A stretch of 64,000 nt of DNA from Colwellia sp. M166 (GTDB lineage: Bacteria > Pseudomonadota > Gammaproteobacteria > Enterobacterales > Alteromonadaceae). The position numbers were made by a program, and so were the translations under genes. The notes beneath the pieces were generated by a model. That model did not search any database. It worked only from the letters and a program-made list of their open reading frames with translations, and was not told the origin of the DNA. Below, piece by piece: positions 47,267 through 55,526 of the stretch; the stretch's first letter is position 1; the number at the start of each line of letters is the position of its first letter. The stretch lies in the NCBI RefSeq assembly GCF_024585285.1, contig NZ_CP040755.1, positions 4,712,001 through 4,776,000 of the forward strand, written 5' to 3'.

Positions 47267-47922
47267 ATGGTGCATATCTTAACGAGCACACAAACTATTA
47301 TAAAAATTATAGTGCGTGCACAAGTAACACGAGAAGCAGAGCAGGCTGTTCATGCAAGTCTTGGTCTTAAACTAAAAAAACACTAACAACAGAGTCTTTT
47401 GGTGAGCAGTCTACATATTTAGACTCTGCTGCAATAGCTTCATTCACAGCATTAAACCCTATTGACCAGAAACGTAAGTATAAAAGTAATATTAACTTAC
47501 AAGCTATAAATAGTGATACTTTCAACTTTACTGGCGGTAGCAGTAGCAGTGGTTTAGGGTACTCTTTAGCTCTTTTTATTAGTTGGTGGCAGGACATTCT
47601 AAAAAAGAACGTTGTAAATAATTGCCCAATATTTGCTACTGGTGAAGTCAGTAATACAGGAGAGGTTTTTGAGATAGGGTTTATCGAAGAAAAACTTCAA
47701 TCATTATGTGATTATGTAGAAAAAAACAGTGTTGTCAGTCCCTTTTATGTCTGTTATCCCCTTGCAAATGATAGAGATATTCAATCTTCTACTAAAGAGC
47801 GTATTCAAAATATTGGGGGGCGGTTAATTAGTGCTAAATGCATTCAAACTATTTTAGAAGAGTTAATTGGAGATGATTATGACGGTAATCCAAATAGTCG
47901 ATGGGAGCCTTTTAAAGATTAG
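47267..47922 (+). pseudogene. Lon-like Ser-Lys protease, frame broken at an A7 tract (or programmed -1 frameshift)
   Basis: The ATG at 47267 immediately follows the previous stop. The first 38 codons end at TAA 47384-47386; a -1 shift on CTA AAA AAA C joins the 180-codon second part (TLTTESFGEQS). The 218-aa product resembles the protein at 54819-55526 throughout. Catalytic Ser94 is in GGSSSSGLGYSLAL and Lys143 in ATGEV to FIEEKLQSL, the Lon P-domain pattern. It ends NSRWEPFKD. There is no ATPase domain. The heptamer A AAA AAA is in the right phase for ribosomal slippage, so decay and programmed frameshifting are both open. Confidence 0.75.
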
Positions 47923-48037
47923 AGCAAAGTTCACTAAAGGATATAAACTACTCATTTATAGATTAATAAAAATAAAATAGCCCATTTTACTTTTTCTGAT
48001 TCAGGTTACACCTTCAAGTTTAAAAATATTAATATTT

Positions 48038-48066
48038 TTGTTAATTCTGTAGTCTTCAGCTCGTTT
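48038..48066 (+). promoter_or_regulatory. Island ECF-type promoter P4
   Basis: TTGTTAA (48038-48044), 18 bp, GTTT (48063-48066), 34 bp before the Hsp70-like start. It shows that the Hsp70-helicase part has its own promoter of the island type. Confidence 0.65.
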
Positions 48067-48092
48067 GTTTACTTAACCAGTAAATAAACGAG
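48060..48092 (+). promoter_or_regulatory. 14-bp inverted repeat at the Hsp70 promoter/leader
   Basis: CTCGTTTGTTTACT (48060-48073) pairs with AGTAAATAAACGAG (48079-48092) with one mismatch and a 5-base loop. It overlaps the -10 and the probable transcription start and ends 7 bp before the start codon, leaving GAGATG-type ribosome site at its foot. It could be an operator or a translation-control hairpin. It has no T run, so it is not a terminator. Confidence 0.55.
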
Positions 48093-48099
48093 ATGAAAA

Positions 48100-50472
48100 A
48101 TGAAAATATATCCAATATCAAAAAGTGAAGAAGCCATATCAGATAATGATTATTGCTATGGTATTGATTTAGGTACGACATACAGTCTTTTAGCTAAAGT
48201 AGACTTTAAAGATGTTGATTTTGAATCATGCAATAAAATCCCCGTTAATTTTGTAAAAATCAAACAAGAATCTCCTTACCCATATGACACTTCTATAGAA
48301 GATGAAAAGGTCGCATCAATTGTTTCAATGGTTGATAACAAAATCTATGTAGGCAATAACTTATATCACCTAAAAGGCCATCCCGACTTTAATTATAAAG
48401 AAAACATATTTTATCAGTGGAAAGTAGAAATGGGAGTAGACGTAACTCCTATGTACCCAGATGCTATTGATCAACGATTAAATATGCCCTACAAAGTAGC
48501 AAGCCTAATTATGAAATATATGCAGGCTATGCACTTAAAATCAAAAGATGAAACCTTAAAAAACACAGTAATTACTGTCCCCGCATCATTTCAGGTTAAT
48601 CAACGTAGAGATACGATTAAAGCGGCTAAAGATGCTGGAATAGAGTTATCTAACAGAATGTTAATTGATGAGCCAAACGCAGCGTTTCTTGGCTATTTTA
48701 ATCGATTAAGCGAAACCTCGAAACAGTCGTGGGCAAAAGATGTAACTAACAAAAACATCCTTGTTTTAGATTTTGGTGGTGGAACATTAGATCTATCCAT
48801 ACTTAATGTGAGTTTTAATAAGGAAACAGGGATTTGTATTGGCAATAAAGCCATTTCTCGCTACAACGACTTAGGTGGCAATGATTTAGACCTGCTCATC
48901 GCGGAACAATTTTTGTTTCCAAAACTACAAGAATCAAATGATATATTTAAAAATATTACTCTACATAACATCCAGACAAAAATACTTCCTCAACTAACGG
49001 TTGTAGCTGAAAAAATCAAAAAAGGTATTTGTGAAAAGTTAAGTTTAAAAGCCGTTGATGAAGATGTTAGAACTCTTGAGCTAAATAGTATCAAGTACCA
49101 ATTATCTAACTGTGTTGTGAGTTATGATGATGCGACATATTGTTTAGATAATGTTGAAATTGACGGTGATGAGTTTGATCGTATTTTTAGTCATATATTC
49201 ACGGGTAAAAAATATAGCTTTGATCTTTGCGACAAAAGTTTAACACCAATTAGTCAATCGATAACTGATGTTATTGAAAAATCTGATCTAGCTCTTGATG
49301 ATATCCGCTATGTACTTTACGTGGGAGGTAGTAGCTTTAACCCATTATTGAAGTCATATGTTAGTGAAAAACTAATAAATGCAGAAGCGTTATTAACAAA
49401 TGAACCAGACAAATTGGTTGCAGAAGGTGCTGCAATCTATTCATATTTTTATCATGCTCGTGGCGTTTCTTTAATTAATCCAATTACAAGTGATTCTATA
49501 GGTATTCGTATTAAAGGAGACGAGTTTCATCCAATTATAGAAAAAAGCCAACCTCTACCAATTGATGTTCAGCTTCCTAATTTTGAAATCCAATCAGAAA
49601 CACAAAAAAGCATAGTTGTACCCGTTTGTATAAATGGAATTGATTTTCCTATCGGAGAAATTCGTTGTGAGCTTAAAAAGAGTTTCCCTAAAAATGCGGA
49701 AGTACAAATAAAAGCATCTATTAGTCAGGATAAACTATTTGATATAGCAATTTATATTGATGATGAGTTTATAGATTCAGCTCAAATTGATAATCCATAT
49801 AGCATCGGAATGGTCGGAAAAGACCAACTAGATATATGCGAATTAAAATTAAAAATCAATAAATCCAAACAGGAAGGAGATAAAAACAAAGAAAGGCAGT
49901 CACTTAGACAGTTGATATGGAAACATTCAGTTGTAGATAACTATATTGGCATGGTGGAAACCGCTGAAGAATATATAAGGCGTTTTGATGACCAAGATTC
50001 TTCTGTTTGGAACATGATCTACTGTGGGAACTCAGGGTTAGGCAGAGATACTATGGCTAGAAATGGCTTAAAGAAAGCAATAGAAATATCACCTGATGAA
50101 CCCTCATATATTTATAACTATTCATTAATACTAGAGCGAGAATCAAGCATCAAAGCTTTAGAGTTTTTAGATAAACAAGTTGAAGATGTTAAAAGTGATA
50201 CAACGGTAATGTTAAAAATATTTTTACTTAAATATGATGTAAATAAAGTTTCAAGCACCTTGATAGAGCACAGCAAAACGGAAGCAAAAAATATAGTAGG
50301 AGAATATAAATCCACGCCATATATATTTTCATCATTTGATAAACAATGCCTATTACCCAAAGTATTTAAAATTGCAGGAGAGGCATTTTCTTATGTCACA
50401 CCAAGCTCTACTAAACATATAGAAGATGAAAATAGTTATTTGCATTTTAAAGCCGAAGAGATGGAGGAATAA
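48100..50472 (+). CDS. Hsp70-like ATPase with C-terminal helical repeats
   Basis: A 790-aa Hsp70/actin-fold protein. Phosphate 1 is YGIDLGTTYSLL (residues 20-31), phosphate 2 ILVLDFGGGTLDLSIL (about 220-235), adenosine motif YVLYVGGSSFNPLL (about 406-419), and DEPNAAFLGY links them. A divergent substrate-binding part (about 440-590) is followed by TPR-like helices (about 600-720, SLRQLIWKHSV, GLKKAIEISPDEPSYIYNY). It is not the housekeeping DnaK and has no DnaJ/GrpE nearby. Hsp70-like ATPases of this kind occur in bacterial conflict operons. It is 2 bp from the helicase gene. Confidence 0.88.
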   Translation: MKIYPISKSEEAISDNDYCYGIDLGTTYSLLAKVDFKDVDFESCNKIPVNFVKIKQESPYPYDTSIEDEKVASIVSMVDNKIYVGNNLYHLKGHPDFNYKENIFYQWKVEMGVDVTPMYPDAIDQRLNMPYKVASLIMKYMQAMHLKSKDETLKNTVITVPASFQVNQRRDTIKAAKDAGIELSNRMLIDEPNAAFLGYFNRLSETSKQSWAKDVTNKNILVLDFGGGTLDLSILNVSFNKETGICIGNKAISRYNDLGGNDLDLLIAEQFLFPKLQESNDIFKNITLHNIQTKILPQLTVVAEKIKKGICEKLSLKAVDEDVRTLELNSIKYQLSNCVVSYDDATYCLDNVEIDGDEFDRIFSHIFTGKKYSFDLCDKSLTPISQSITDVIEKSDLALDDIRYVLYVGGSSFNPLLKSYVSEKLINAEALLTNEPDKLVAEGAAIYSYFYHARGVSLINPITSDSIGIRIKGDEFHPIIEKSQPLPIDVQLPNFEIQSETQKSIVVPVCINGIDFPIGEIRCELKKSFPKNAEVQIKASISQDKLFDIAIYIDDEFIDSAQIDNPYSIGMVGKDQLDICELKLKINKSKQEGDKNKERQSLRQLIWKHSVVDNYIGMVETAEEYIRRFDDQDSSVWNMIYCGNSGLGRDTMARNGLKKAIEISPDEPSYIYNYSLILERESSIKALEFLDKQVEDVKSDTTVMLKIFLLKYDVNKVSSTLIEHSKTEAKNIVGEYKSTPYIFSSFDKQCLLPKVFKIAGEAFSYVTPSSTKHIEDENSYLHFKAEEMEE

Positions 50473-50474
50473 TT

Positions 50475-51590
50475 ATGTTCTTAGTACCTTATAACAAATT
50501 ATCAGACGATCAAAAATTGATCATTCGTAAAGTATCCCGTGAAGATAAAAACTTGTTCGTTGAAGGACCACCAGGTTCAGGAAAAACGCTGATCAGTTTA
50601 TATACCCTAAAAGATATGGTGAGAAGCCAAGCGATCAAGCCGTTGTTACTAATATATAACCATAGTTTATACGGATACCTTAGTAGCGCATTAGAAGAAA
50701 TGGATTTAACCGATAATATTATTATTGCAACTAAAGACATGTATTTCTGGCAACTAGCAAAAGTCAAAAATATTGTTCCTACTGGTAATAATTATGAAGA
50801 AAAATATACAAGTCTTTTGAAATCCTTATTAGCTATAGACTTCAACGGAAGTTTTGATATTACAGTCGTAGATGAAGTACAAGATTTGAGAAAAGATGAG
50901 TGGGAACTCGTTAAAAAAATAAGTAAGAGAATTACGTCTTTAGGGGACTTTAATCAAGGTATTTATAAAACAGATCTAACTAAACCTGACGTTGTAGAAG
51001 GTGGGGTGACTGAAGAGTTAACAGATATTTTTAGATTCCATAAAAATATTGCAAAAACGGCTCAGTTATTCTCAAAAAGTAAAGAAACACTTGAAGATAA
51101 GGTGAGTAGAATTGAGCAAAATGACGTTCAATTACTCGATGTAGATAGTAAAGATGAAGTTAAAACAATTGCAGATATTATTAGGTCTTTAAAGCATCAA
51201 CATGGGCGAATAGGTGTTATATCCCATAACCATGAACATCTCAGGGGCTTACAAACCGAGCTTCAAAGTTTAAATATTGAATCTGCATATTTTAGAGATA
51301 ACAAATCATTAAGAAAACATGATTTTAGCTCTGAGTTACCTTTGTTAGTTACCAGTCACAGTGCTAAGGGTTTGGAGTTTGAACATGTTATTTTGTTTGG
51401 CTTTAATGAAGAAGACATAAACATAAAAGCGCTCAGAAAACAGGGGGTCTTAGAAGATATTATTTATGTTTCGTTAACGAGAACGAATACTAATTTATAT
51501 ATTATTCGCAACTCAGAAACTATTAATGAATTACAAAAGATAGATGTTGAGACAAGTGATAATGATTTTACTATAGATGATATATTTTAA
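50475..51590 (+). CDS. UvrD/Rep-like SF1 helicase-type ATPase, short
   Basis: A 371-aa P-loop protein. The Q motif is SDDQKLIIRK, Walker A GPPGSGKT (residues 31-38), Walker B TVVDEVQDL (about 134-142). SF1 motif V is TSHSAKGLEFEHVILFG and motif VI YVSLTRTNTNLYI. It is about half the length of UvrD and lacks the 1B/2B insertions, so strand unwinding is uncertain; an ATP-switch role on nucleic acid is possible. Operon with Hsp70 and the following gene. Confidence 0.87.
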   Translation: MFLVPYNKLSDDQKLIIRKVSREDKNLFVEGPPGSGKTLISLYTLKDMVRSQAIKPLLLIYNHSLYGYLSSALEEMDLTDNIIIATKDMYFWQLAKVKNIVPTGNNYEEKYTSLLKSLLAIDFNGSFDITVVDEVQDLRKDEWELVKKISKRITSLGDFNQGIYKTDLTKPDVVEGGVTEELTDIFRFHKNIAKTAQLFSKSKETLEDKVSRIEQNDVQLLDVDSKDEVKTIADIIRSLKHQHGRIGVISHNHEHLRGLQTELQSLNIESAYFRDNKSLRKHDFSSELPLLVTSHSAKGLEFEHVILFGFNEEDINIKALRKQGVLEDIIYVSLTRTNTNLYIIRNSETINELQKIDVETSDNDFTIDDIF

Positions 51591-51600
51591 GGAGTTGATG

Positions 51601-53388
51601 ATGACAAAAATTTATTTATCTCACGATGAGGTAGAGCAGTTAATTTTTAAAAAAATGTTGTGGATATCAACTCAAAGACTAGGCATTAAAAGAGCGCAGG
51701 GTTTATATAGTGTTGCTTTGATGGCAGATGAACAAGACCTTCATTGTAACAATGATACTGTAATAGTATTCATGTCTAGTGTTCATAAATTTGAAATTGC
51801 TGAAGCAGATAAAAATTTATTTTTAAATCACTACCATTTACCTTTGGGCTTACTTTTACTTAAAAAAAGAAAGGTTAGAGATTTAGCTGAAAACTCATTA
51901 GGACCACAAAGTACAACCCATATAAATAACATAGAGTTAAGCGATAAAATCAATCGTTATGCTGCCATTAGGCGAGCTTTTATTAAGTTGTTCCATGTTG
52001 CTATAAATAGTCAGATTAGCGAGTCATGCTTGGCAACAAAGTATATAACTTATTTAAACGCTTTTGAAAATTTATCTAAATTTCAATATAAATTAATCTT
52101 TGCAGTTTTAAACCATAAAAAACTTCCTGAAGAAATTGTATCAATAAAGGATAAAAGCTTTTCATCAACATCTTTTTACCAGTGGGTTTGGTGGGGGAAG
52201 TTTCTCGTTGATAACTTATTGAACGAAGGGCTAAACGAAATGCAATTAGCGGAGCATAAAAGCTGGTTAAAGCATTTTGACCCAGACAGTTTTAAAGGTA
52301 TTGATTCTGTCGTCTTAAATGTTCCATTTAAATTTGAGCAAGATTTTCCAATTATTTTGGGCTATTACTTAGCGATAAATAACAACCTTGATTTAACAGA
52401 AGATAATCATGACTCAACAAAGAGCAAGTTAAAGAAATTAAATGCAGAATATAACGAGGAAATATTCTTTTGGAAGCATTTTTTCCAATCGTTTTTTGTA
52501 GATCAAATTGATTATGTATATCCAATACAAAACATTCAGTACGAATTTTATAAAATGGAAATGAATGCTTATAAAGTTATTTTTGGAAAAAATGATTTAG
52601 ACGAACGAGTAGGTTTACATCCTATATCTTTACCTGAAAATTCTTTAGACACTTTTGTTAAGTCATATCATGCATTAAAAGATGGGATTGATGACAATGA
52701 AGTTAATATCGCAAGTATGGAGCAAATACATGAGGTATTTAATAAGTCGGTACTGTTTGGTGATAATAGAAAAAATGTAGGGTTCATTTTTAATCAACCA
52801 ACATTAAAAACATTTTTAGCTAATTACATTCAAATAAATGATGACTCATTCACTCTTCATCAGAGTAATCAAGTAGAGCAAGTTGTGTATTATGAAAATC
52901 AGGTTACTTCTTTACCCATAAAAGTTAAAAAGAAACCAATTCATTCAATTATTAATCCTGATAAGCGCGTTCTGTTTGGAGTGATAACAGGTGAAAACTT
53001 TAATGCTCTAATAGATATGTATGCTTACATATTAGAAAACTCAGTTAACCATGATATTAGTGAGATTTTATTTATTTGGTTAGTAGATAAAGAAAAGTCT
53101 GAATTACACAGTGCAGCTTTTGAACAAGAAAAGAATGTTTTAAACATGAGGCTTGACGTTTTATTTAATCAGAAAGTAAAAATTTTCACTAAGAATGTCA
53201 ATAATCATAATGACTCAGAGATCATTCGCGTTATTAAGCATATCGTTGGTGAATATAAATTAAAAGAAATTGAAGTGATTGATACTGATTTTGGCATAGA
53301 GCAGGCTCATTGGTTGGTTGAATCTACCTATGATCATACGCTAGTAGATGATGCGATGGATTATTCGGTATTATCACTTGGTAGTTAA
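51601..53388 (+). CDS. Unknown 595-aa protein of the Hsp70-helicase operon
   Basis: A GGAG site 6 bp upstream favours the ATG at 51601 (MTKIYLSHDEVEQLIF); ATG 51598 is equally open. No family recognised. The N-terminal 470 residues are mostly helical and rich in aromatic and charged residues. The last 110 residues (RVLFGVITGENFNALIDMYA to EVIDTDFGIEQAHWLVES) alternate strands and helices like a Rossmann-type or CARF-like sensor domain. This is only a resemblance. It overlaps no gene but follows the helicase by 10 bp. Confidence 0.7.
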   Translation: MTKIYLSHDEVEQLIFKKMLWISTQRLGIKRAQGLYSVALMADEQDLHCNNDTVIVFMSSVHKFEIAEADKNLFLNHYHLPLGLLLLKKRKVRDLAENSLGPQSTTHINNIELSDKINRYAAIRRAFIKLFHVAINSQISESCLATKYITYLNAFENLSKFQYKLIFAVLNHKKLPEEIVSIKDKSFSSTSFYQWVWWGKFLVDNLLNEGLNEMQLAEHKSWLKHFDPDSFKGIDSVVLNVPFKFEQDFPIILGYYLAINNNLDLTEDNHDSTKSKLKKLNAEYNEEIFFWKHFFQSFFVDQIDYVYPIQNIQYEFYKMEMNAYKVIFGKNDLDERVGLHPISLPENSLDTFVKSYHALKDGIDDNEVNIASMEQIHEVFNKSVLFGDNRKNVGFIFNQPTLKTFLANYIQINDDSFTLHQSNQVEQVVYYENQVTSLPIKVKKKPIHSIINPDKRVLFGVITGENFNALIDMYAYILENSVNHDISEILFIWLVDKEKSELHSAAFEQEKNVLNMRLDVLFNQKVKIFTKNVNNHNDSEIIRVIKHIVGEYKLKEIEVIDTDFGIEQAHWLVESTYDHTLVDDAMDYSVLSLGS

Positions 53389-53450
53389 CTTATTTATTTT
53401 CAAGGGATTAAAGTGTTTTTATAAAAGCATAACAATAAATTTAAAATAAA

Positions 53451-53479
53451 TTGTTAATTTTACTCTTAATAGATCGTTT
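53451..53479 (+). promoter_or_regulatory. Island ECF-type promoter P5 and leader hairpin
   Basis: TTGTTAA (53451-53457), 18 bp, GTTT (53476-53479). The leader repeats the P3 blocks, including pairable AACTTA (53497-53502) and TAAGTT (53515-53520). Confidence 0.65.
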
Positions 53480-53542
53480 CTCTTTATGAAGTCACAAACT
53501 TAGGTAATAAGACTTAAGTTAACAATATAAAGAGAGCCTATT

Positions 53543-53776
53543 ATGTATAACTATCAAAATGAAATTTCAAAGAAAGACGGTTGGATTGCTAAACCATTAG
53601 GAAGAAAAGGTGATTTAAATAGTTGGGTTGAAAGGATGGAAGCTGCTTGCCCAAACCCAAGTAAGGGACAAGTTGTTTGGTTAAATAATGATAAAAAATC
53701 TACCGGGTATAAAGTGTTAGGCTTCAAAAAAAATGGAGATGTGATTTGGCAAAGAGGACAGGTTATTTGGCACTAG
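53543..53776 (+). CDS. Small conserved protein, 77 aa (paralogue of 45719-45949)
   Basis: Same family as the 76-aa protein: AKPLGRKGDLNSWVERMEAA, CPNPSKGQVVWL, GYKVLGFKKNGDVIWQRGQV. Conservation of the gene, its leader and its promoter in two places argues for a function in the system rather than chance. AAAGAGAG ribosome site. Function unknown. Confidence 0.7.
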   Translation: MYNYQNEISKKDGWIAKPLGRKGDLNSWVERMEAACPNPSKGQVVWLNNDKKSTGYKVLGFKKNGDVIWQRGQVIWH

Positions 53777-53886
53777 ACATTTGTTAAGGATATCGAAAAA
53801 TCTACTTATTTGGCTTCAAAAGTATAATTGAGTGGGTCAGAAAGTTAGCTTAATTCAGATTAAAAAACTTTGACAAAGAGTGAAAA

Positions 53887-54669
53887 ATGACTAAATCGAT
53901 AATCACAGAACTTTTTGACAGAATACCAGAAGGTGATTCAGATGCAGAATGGATAGAATTTTTTATACAGGTTGAATCTATTGCAACTAACGGAAATTGT
54001 GAAAGACAACCTGAAGTACAAATGATCATGGCTTTATTGTATGAAAATGGCTTAGGTGTTTTGAGAGATATACACAAAGCGATAAATTGGTATACAAAAG
54101 CCGCTGACTTGGAAGTAGCTGAAGCACAATATTTACTTGGAGAGCTTTACGATAATCACTGTTATGTAATTGAAGATTACAAAAAAATATGTTTTAAGTG
54201 GATAAAAAAAGCAGCTGAACAAGGGCATGTGAAAGCCCAATATAAACTTTCCTTTATTTACTATTATGGTCGTGGAGTTCACGAAGATCATAAGCAAGCG
54301 GTAAAATGGTGCAAAAAAGCAGCCGAGCAAGGCTATTTGCCCGCACAGCGAAATCTTGCTGAAGAGTACTCTTGGGGGGGCACTCTTAAAAAAGACTTTT
54401 CTAAGGCAGTTGAGTGGTATGAGAAAGCTGCAAAACAAGGGTGTAATCAAGCTCAATGGTCTCTCGGTGAATTATATGAAGGTGGATTGGGGGTTAAACA
54501 GAATTATCCTCTCGCGTATTCCTTGTTTAATGCAGCAGCTAAACAAGGATGTAGTGAGGGAGTTCGCTATAGAGATATGCTTGAAGAAAAAATATCAGCA
54601 GAACAAGTTGCAGAAGCGAAAGTGCTGGAAGTAATGTGGCAATCAAACAAAGTTTCGGGTGATACTTGA
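53887..54669 (+). CDS. Sel1-repeat protein
   Basis: A 260-aa soluble protein with about five Sel1-type helical repeats from residue 44 on, e.g. MALLYENGLGVLRDIHKAIN, AEQGHVKAQYKLSFIYYYGR and SLGELYEGGLGVKQNYPLAY. Sel1 repeats act as protein-binding scaffolds. The same repeats end the STAND protein encoded next, so the two may interact. No signal peptide. Confidence 0.85.
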   Translation: MTKSIITELFDRIPEGDSDAEWIEFFIQVESIATNGNCERQPEVQMIMALLYENGLGVLRDIHKAINWYTKAADLEVAEAQYLLGELYDNHCYVIEDYKKICFKWIKKAAEQGHVKAQYKLSFIYYYGRGVHEDHKQAVKWCKKAAEQGYLPAQRNLAEEYSWGGTLKKDFSKAVEWYEKAAKQGCNQAQWSLGELYEGGLGVKQNYPLAYSLFNAAAKQGCSEGVRYRDMLEEKISAEQVAEAKVLEVMWQSNKVSGDT

Positions 54670-54733
54670 TTGTAACTATGTTGATGGGCAGTTGGTTTTA
54701 TTCAAAAGTAGGATGAATTTACGCTTTTTATCT

Positions 54734-54762
54734 GTTTTAATTGTTTAGAAGATCTTTCGTTA
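54734..54762 (+). promoter_or_regulatory. Possible island promoter P7 (weaker match)
   Basis: GTTTTAA, 18 bp, GTTA, 57 bp before the second Lon-like gene. It keeps the TTAATT core and CGTT at exactly the P1-P6 spacing but differs at two or three other positions. Confidence 0.4.
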
Positions 54763-54818
54763 TTGGTAATGTTACCTATATTGAAATCAAATTTAATGTC
54801 ACCACACGGAAGTTAACA

Positions 54819-55526
54819 ATGCTCTACATTCTAACTAGTACAGAAACCATTCTTAACGTCGATGTTAGAGTGCAAGAAAGTCGAGTTGGTGACTCAAATG
54901 TAGAAGGTGTTTTAAACCTTAAACTTAAACAAGCATTAACGACTCAATCCTTTAAAGAACAACAAGCCTATGTAACTGCTTCAGTTACAGCTGCTTATGT
55001 GTCTTTTAATAAACTCGACCAGCGCCACCGTTTTCGCGCCAGTGTTAACTTACTAGCGTGTAATAACGAAACTTATAATTTCACCCAGGGCAGTTCAAGT
55101 AGTGGTTTAGGCTATGCGTTAGCCTGCTTTGATGCCTGGTGGCGAATCAATTTACAAAAAGACAGCTCTTTTGCTCATCCTGTATTTGCTACAGGTGAAG
55201 TCTTAACGTCAGGTCATATAAAAGCGATAGGTCATATCGTTGAGAAGCTTGAATCGACGTGTAAATATGTAGAGCAAAACAAAGACACTATTTCATCATT
55301 CTACCTTTGTTACCCTCAAGATAACGACAAAGACATCCCAGAACCGCTTCGAAAACGTGTAGAGAGTCTTGGCGGAATACTCATTCCTTCTGAGCGATTA
55401 CAACACACATTAGGTCAATTATTAGGCGATGCCTACAATGGTGACCCGCTAGGTCGCTGGCAGCCTTTTAAAGGGTTAAAAAGCTTTGACTATGAAGACA
55501 GCGTACGTTTTTTTTGGTCGAGATAA
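54819..55526 (+). CDS. Lon-like Ser-Lys protease domain protein (N-terminal half of a broken Lon-STAND fusion)
   Basis: A 235-aa protein from the ATG at 54819 (GGAAG site). The Lon P-domain dyad is Ser94 in GSSSSGLGYALAC and Lys143 in ATGEVLTSGHIKAIGHIVEK. There is no AAA+ module of its own. After WQPFKGLKSFDYEDSVRFF, which is the nSTAND1 entry motif, a T8 tract at 55508-55515 shifts the frame and it ends WSR. With T7 it would read straight into GRDKDVERL of the next gene as one 1,662-aa protein. As it stands it makes a free Lon-like protease. Confidence 0.8.
   Translation: MLYILTSTETILNVDVRVQESRVGDSNVEGVLNLKLKQALTTQSFKEQQAYVTASVTAAYVSFNKLDQRHRFRASVNLLACNNETYNFTQGSSSSGLGYALACFDAWWRINLQKDSSFAHPVFATGEVLTSGHIKAIGHIVEKLESTCKYVEQNKDTISSFYLCYPQDNDKDIPEPLRKRVESLGGILIPSERLQHTLGQLLGDAYNGDPLGRWQPFKGLKSFDYEDSVRFFWSR

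Larger units (their letters stand above)
53445..53776 (+). repeat. Duplicated module, copy 2 (promoter, leader and 77-aa gene)
   Basis: Direct, diverged repeat of 45622-45949, with the same promoter and leader blocks. It closes the first cassette and opens the Sel1/Lon-STAND part. Confidence 0.8.

Noticed and set aside
47367..47597. 76-aa minus-strand open frame over the first Lon-like gene
   Set aside because: It is antisense to a conserved protease frame and has no start signal; a shadow frame.
53780..53815. TTGTTAA upstream of the Sel1-repeat gene
   Set aside because: After 18 bases the sequence is TTAT, not GTTT, so the second element is missing.
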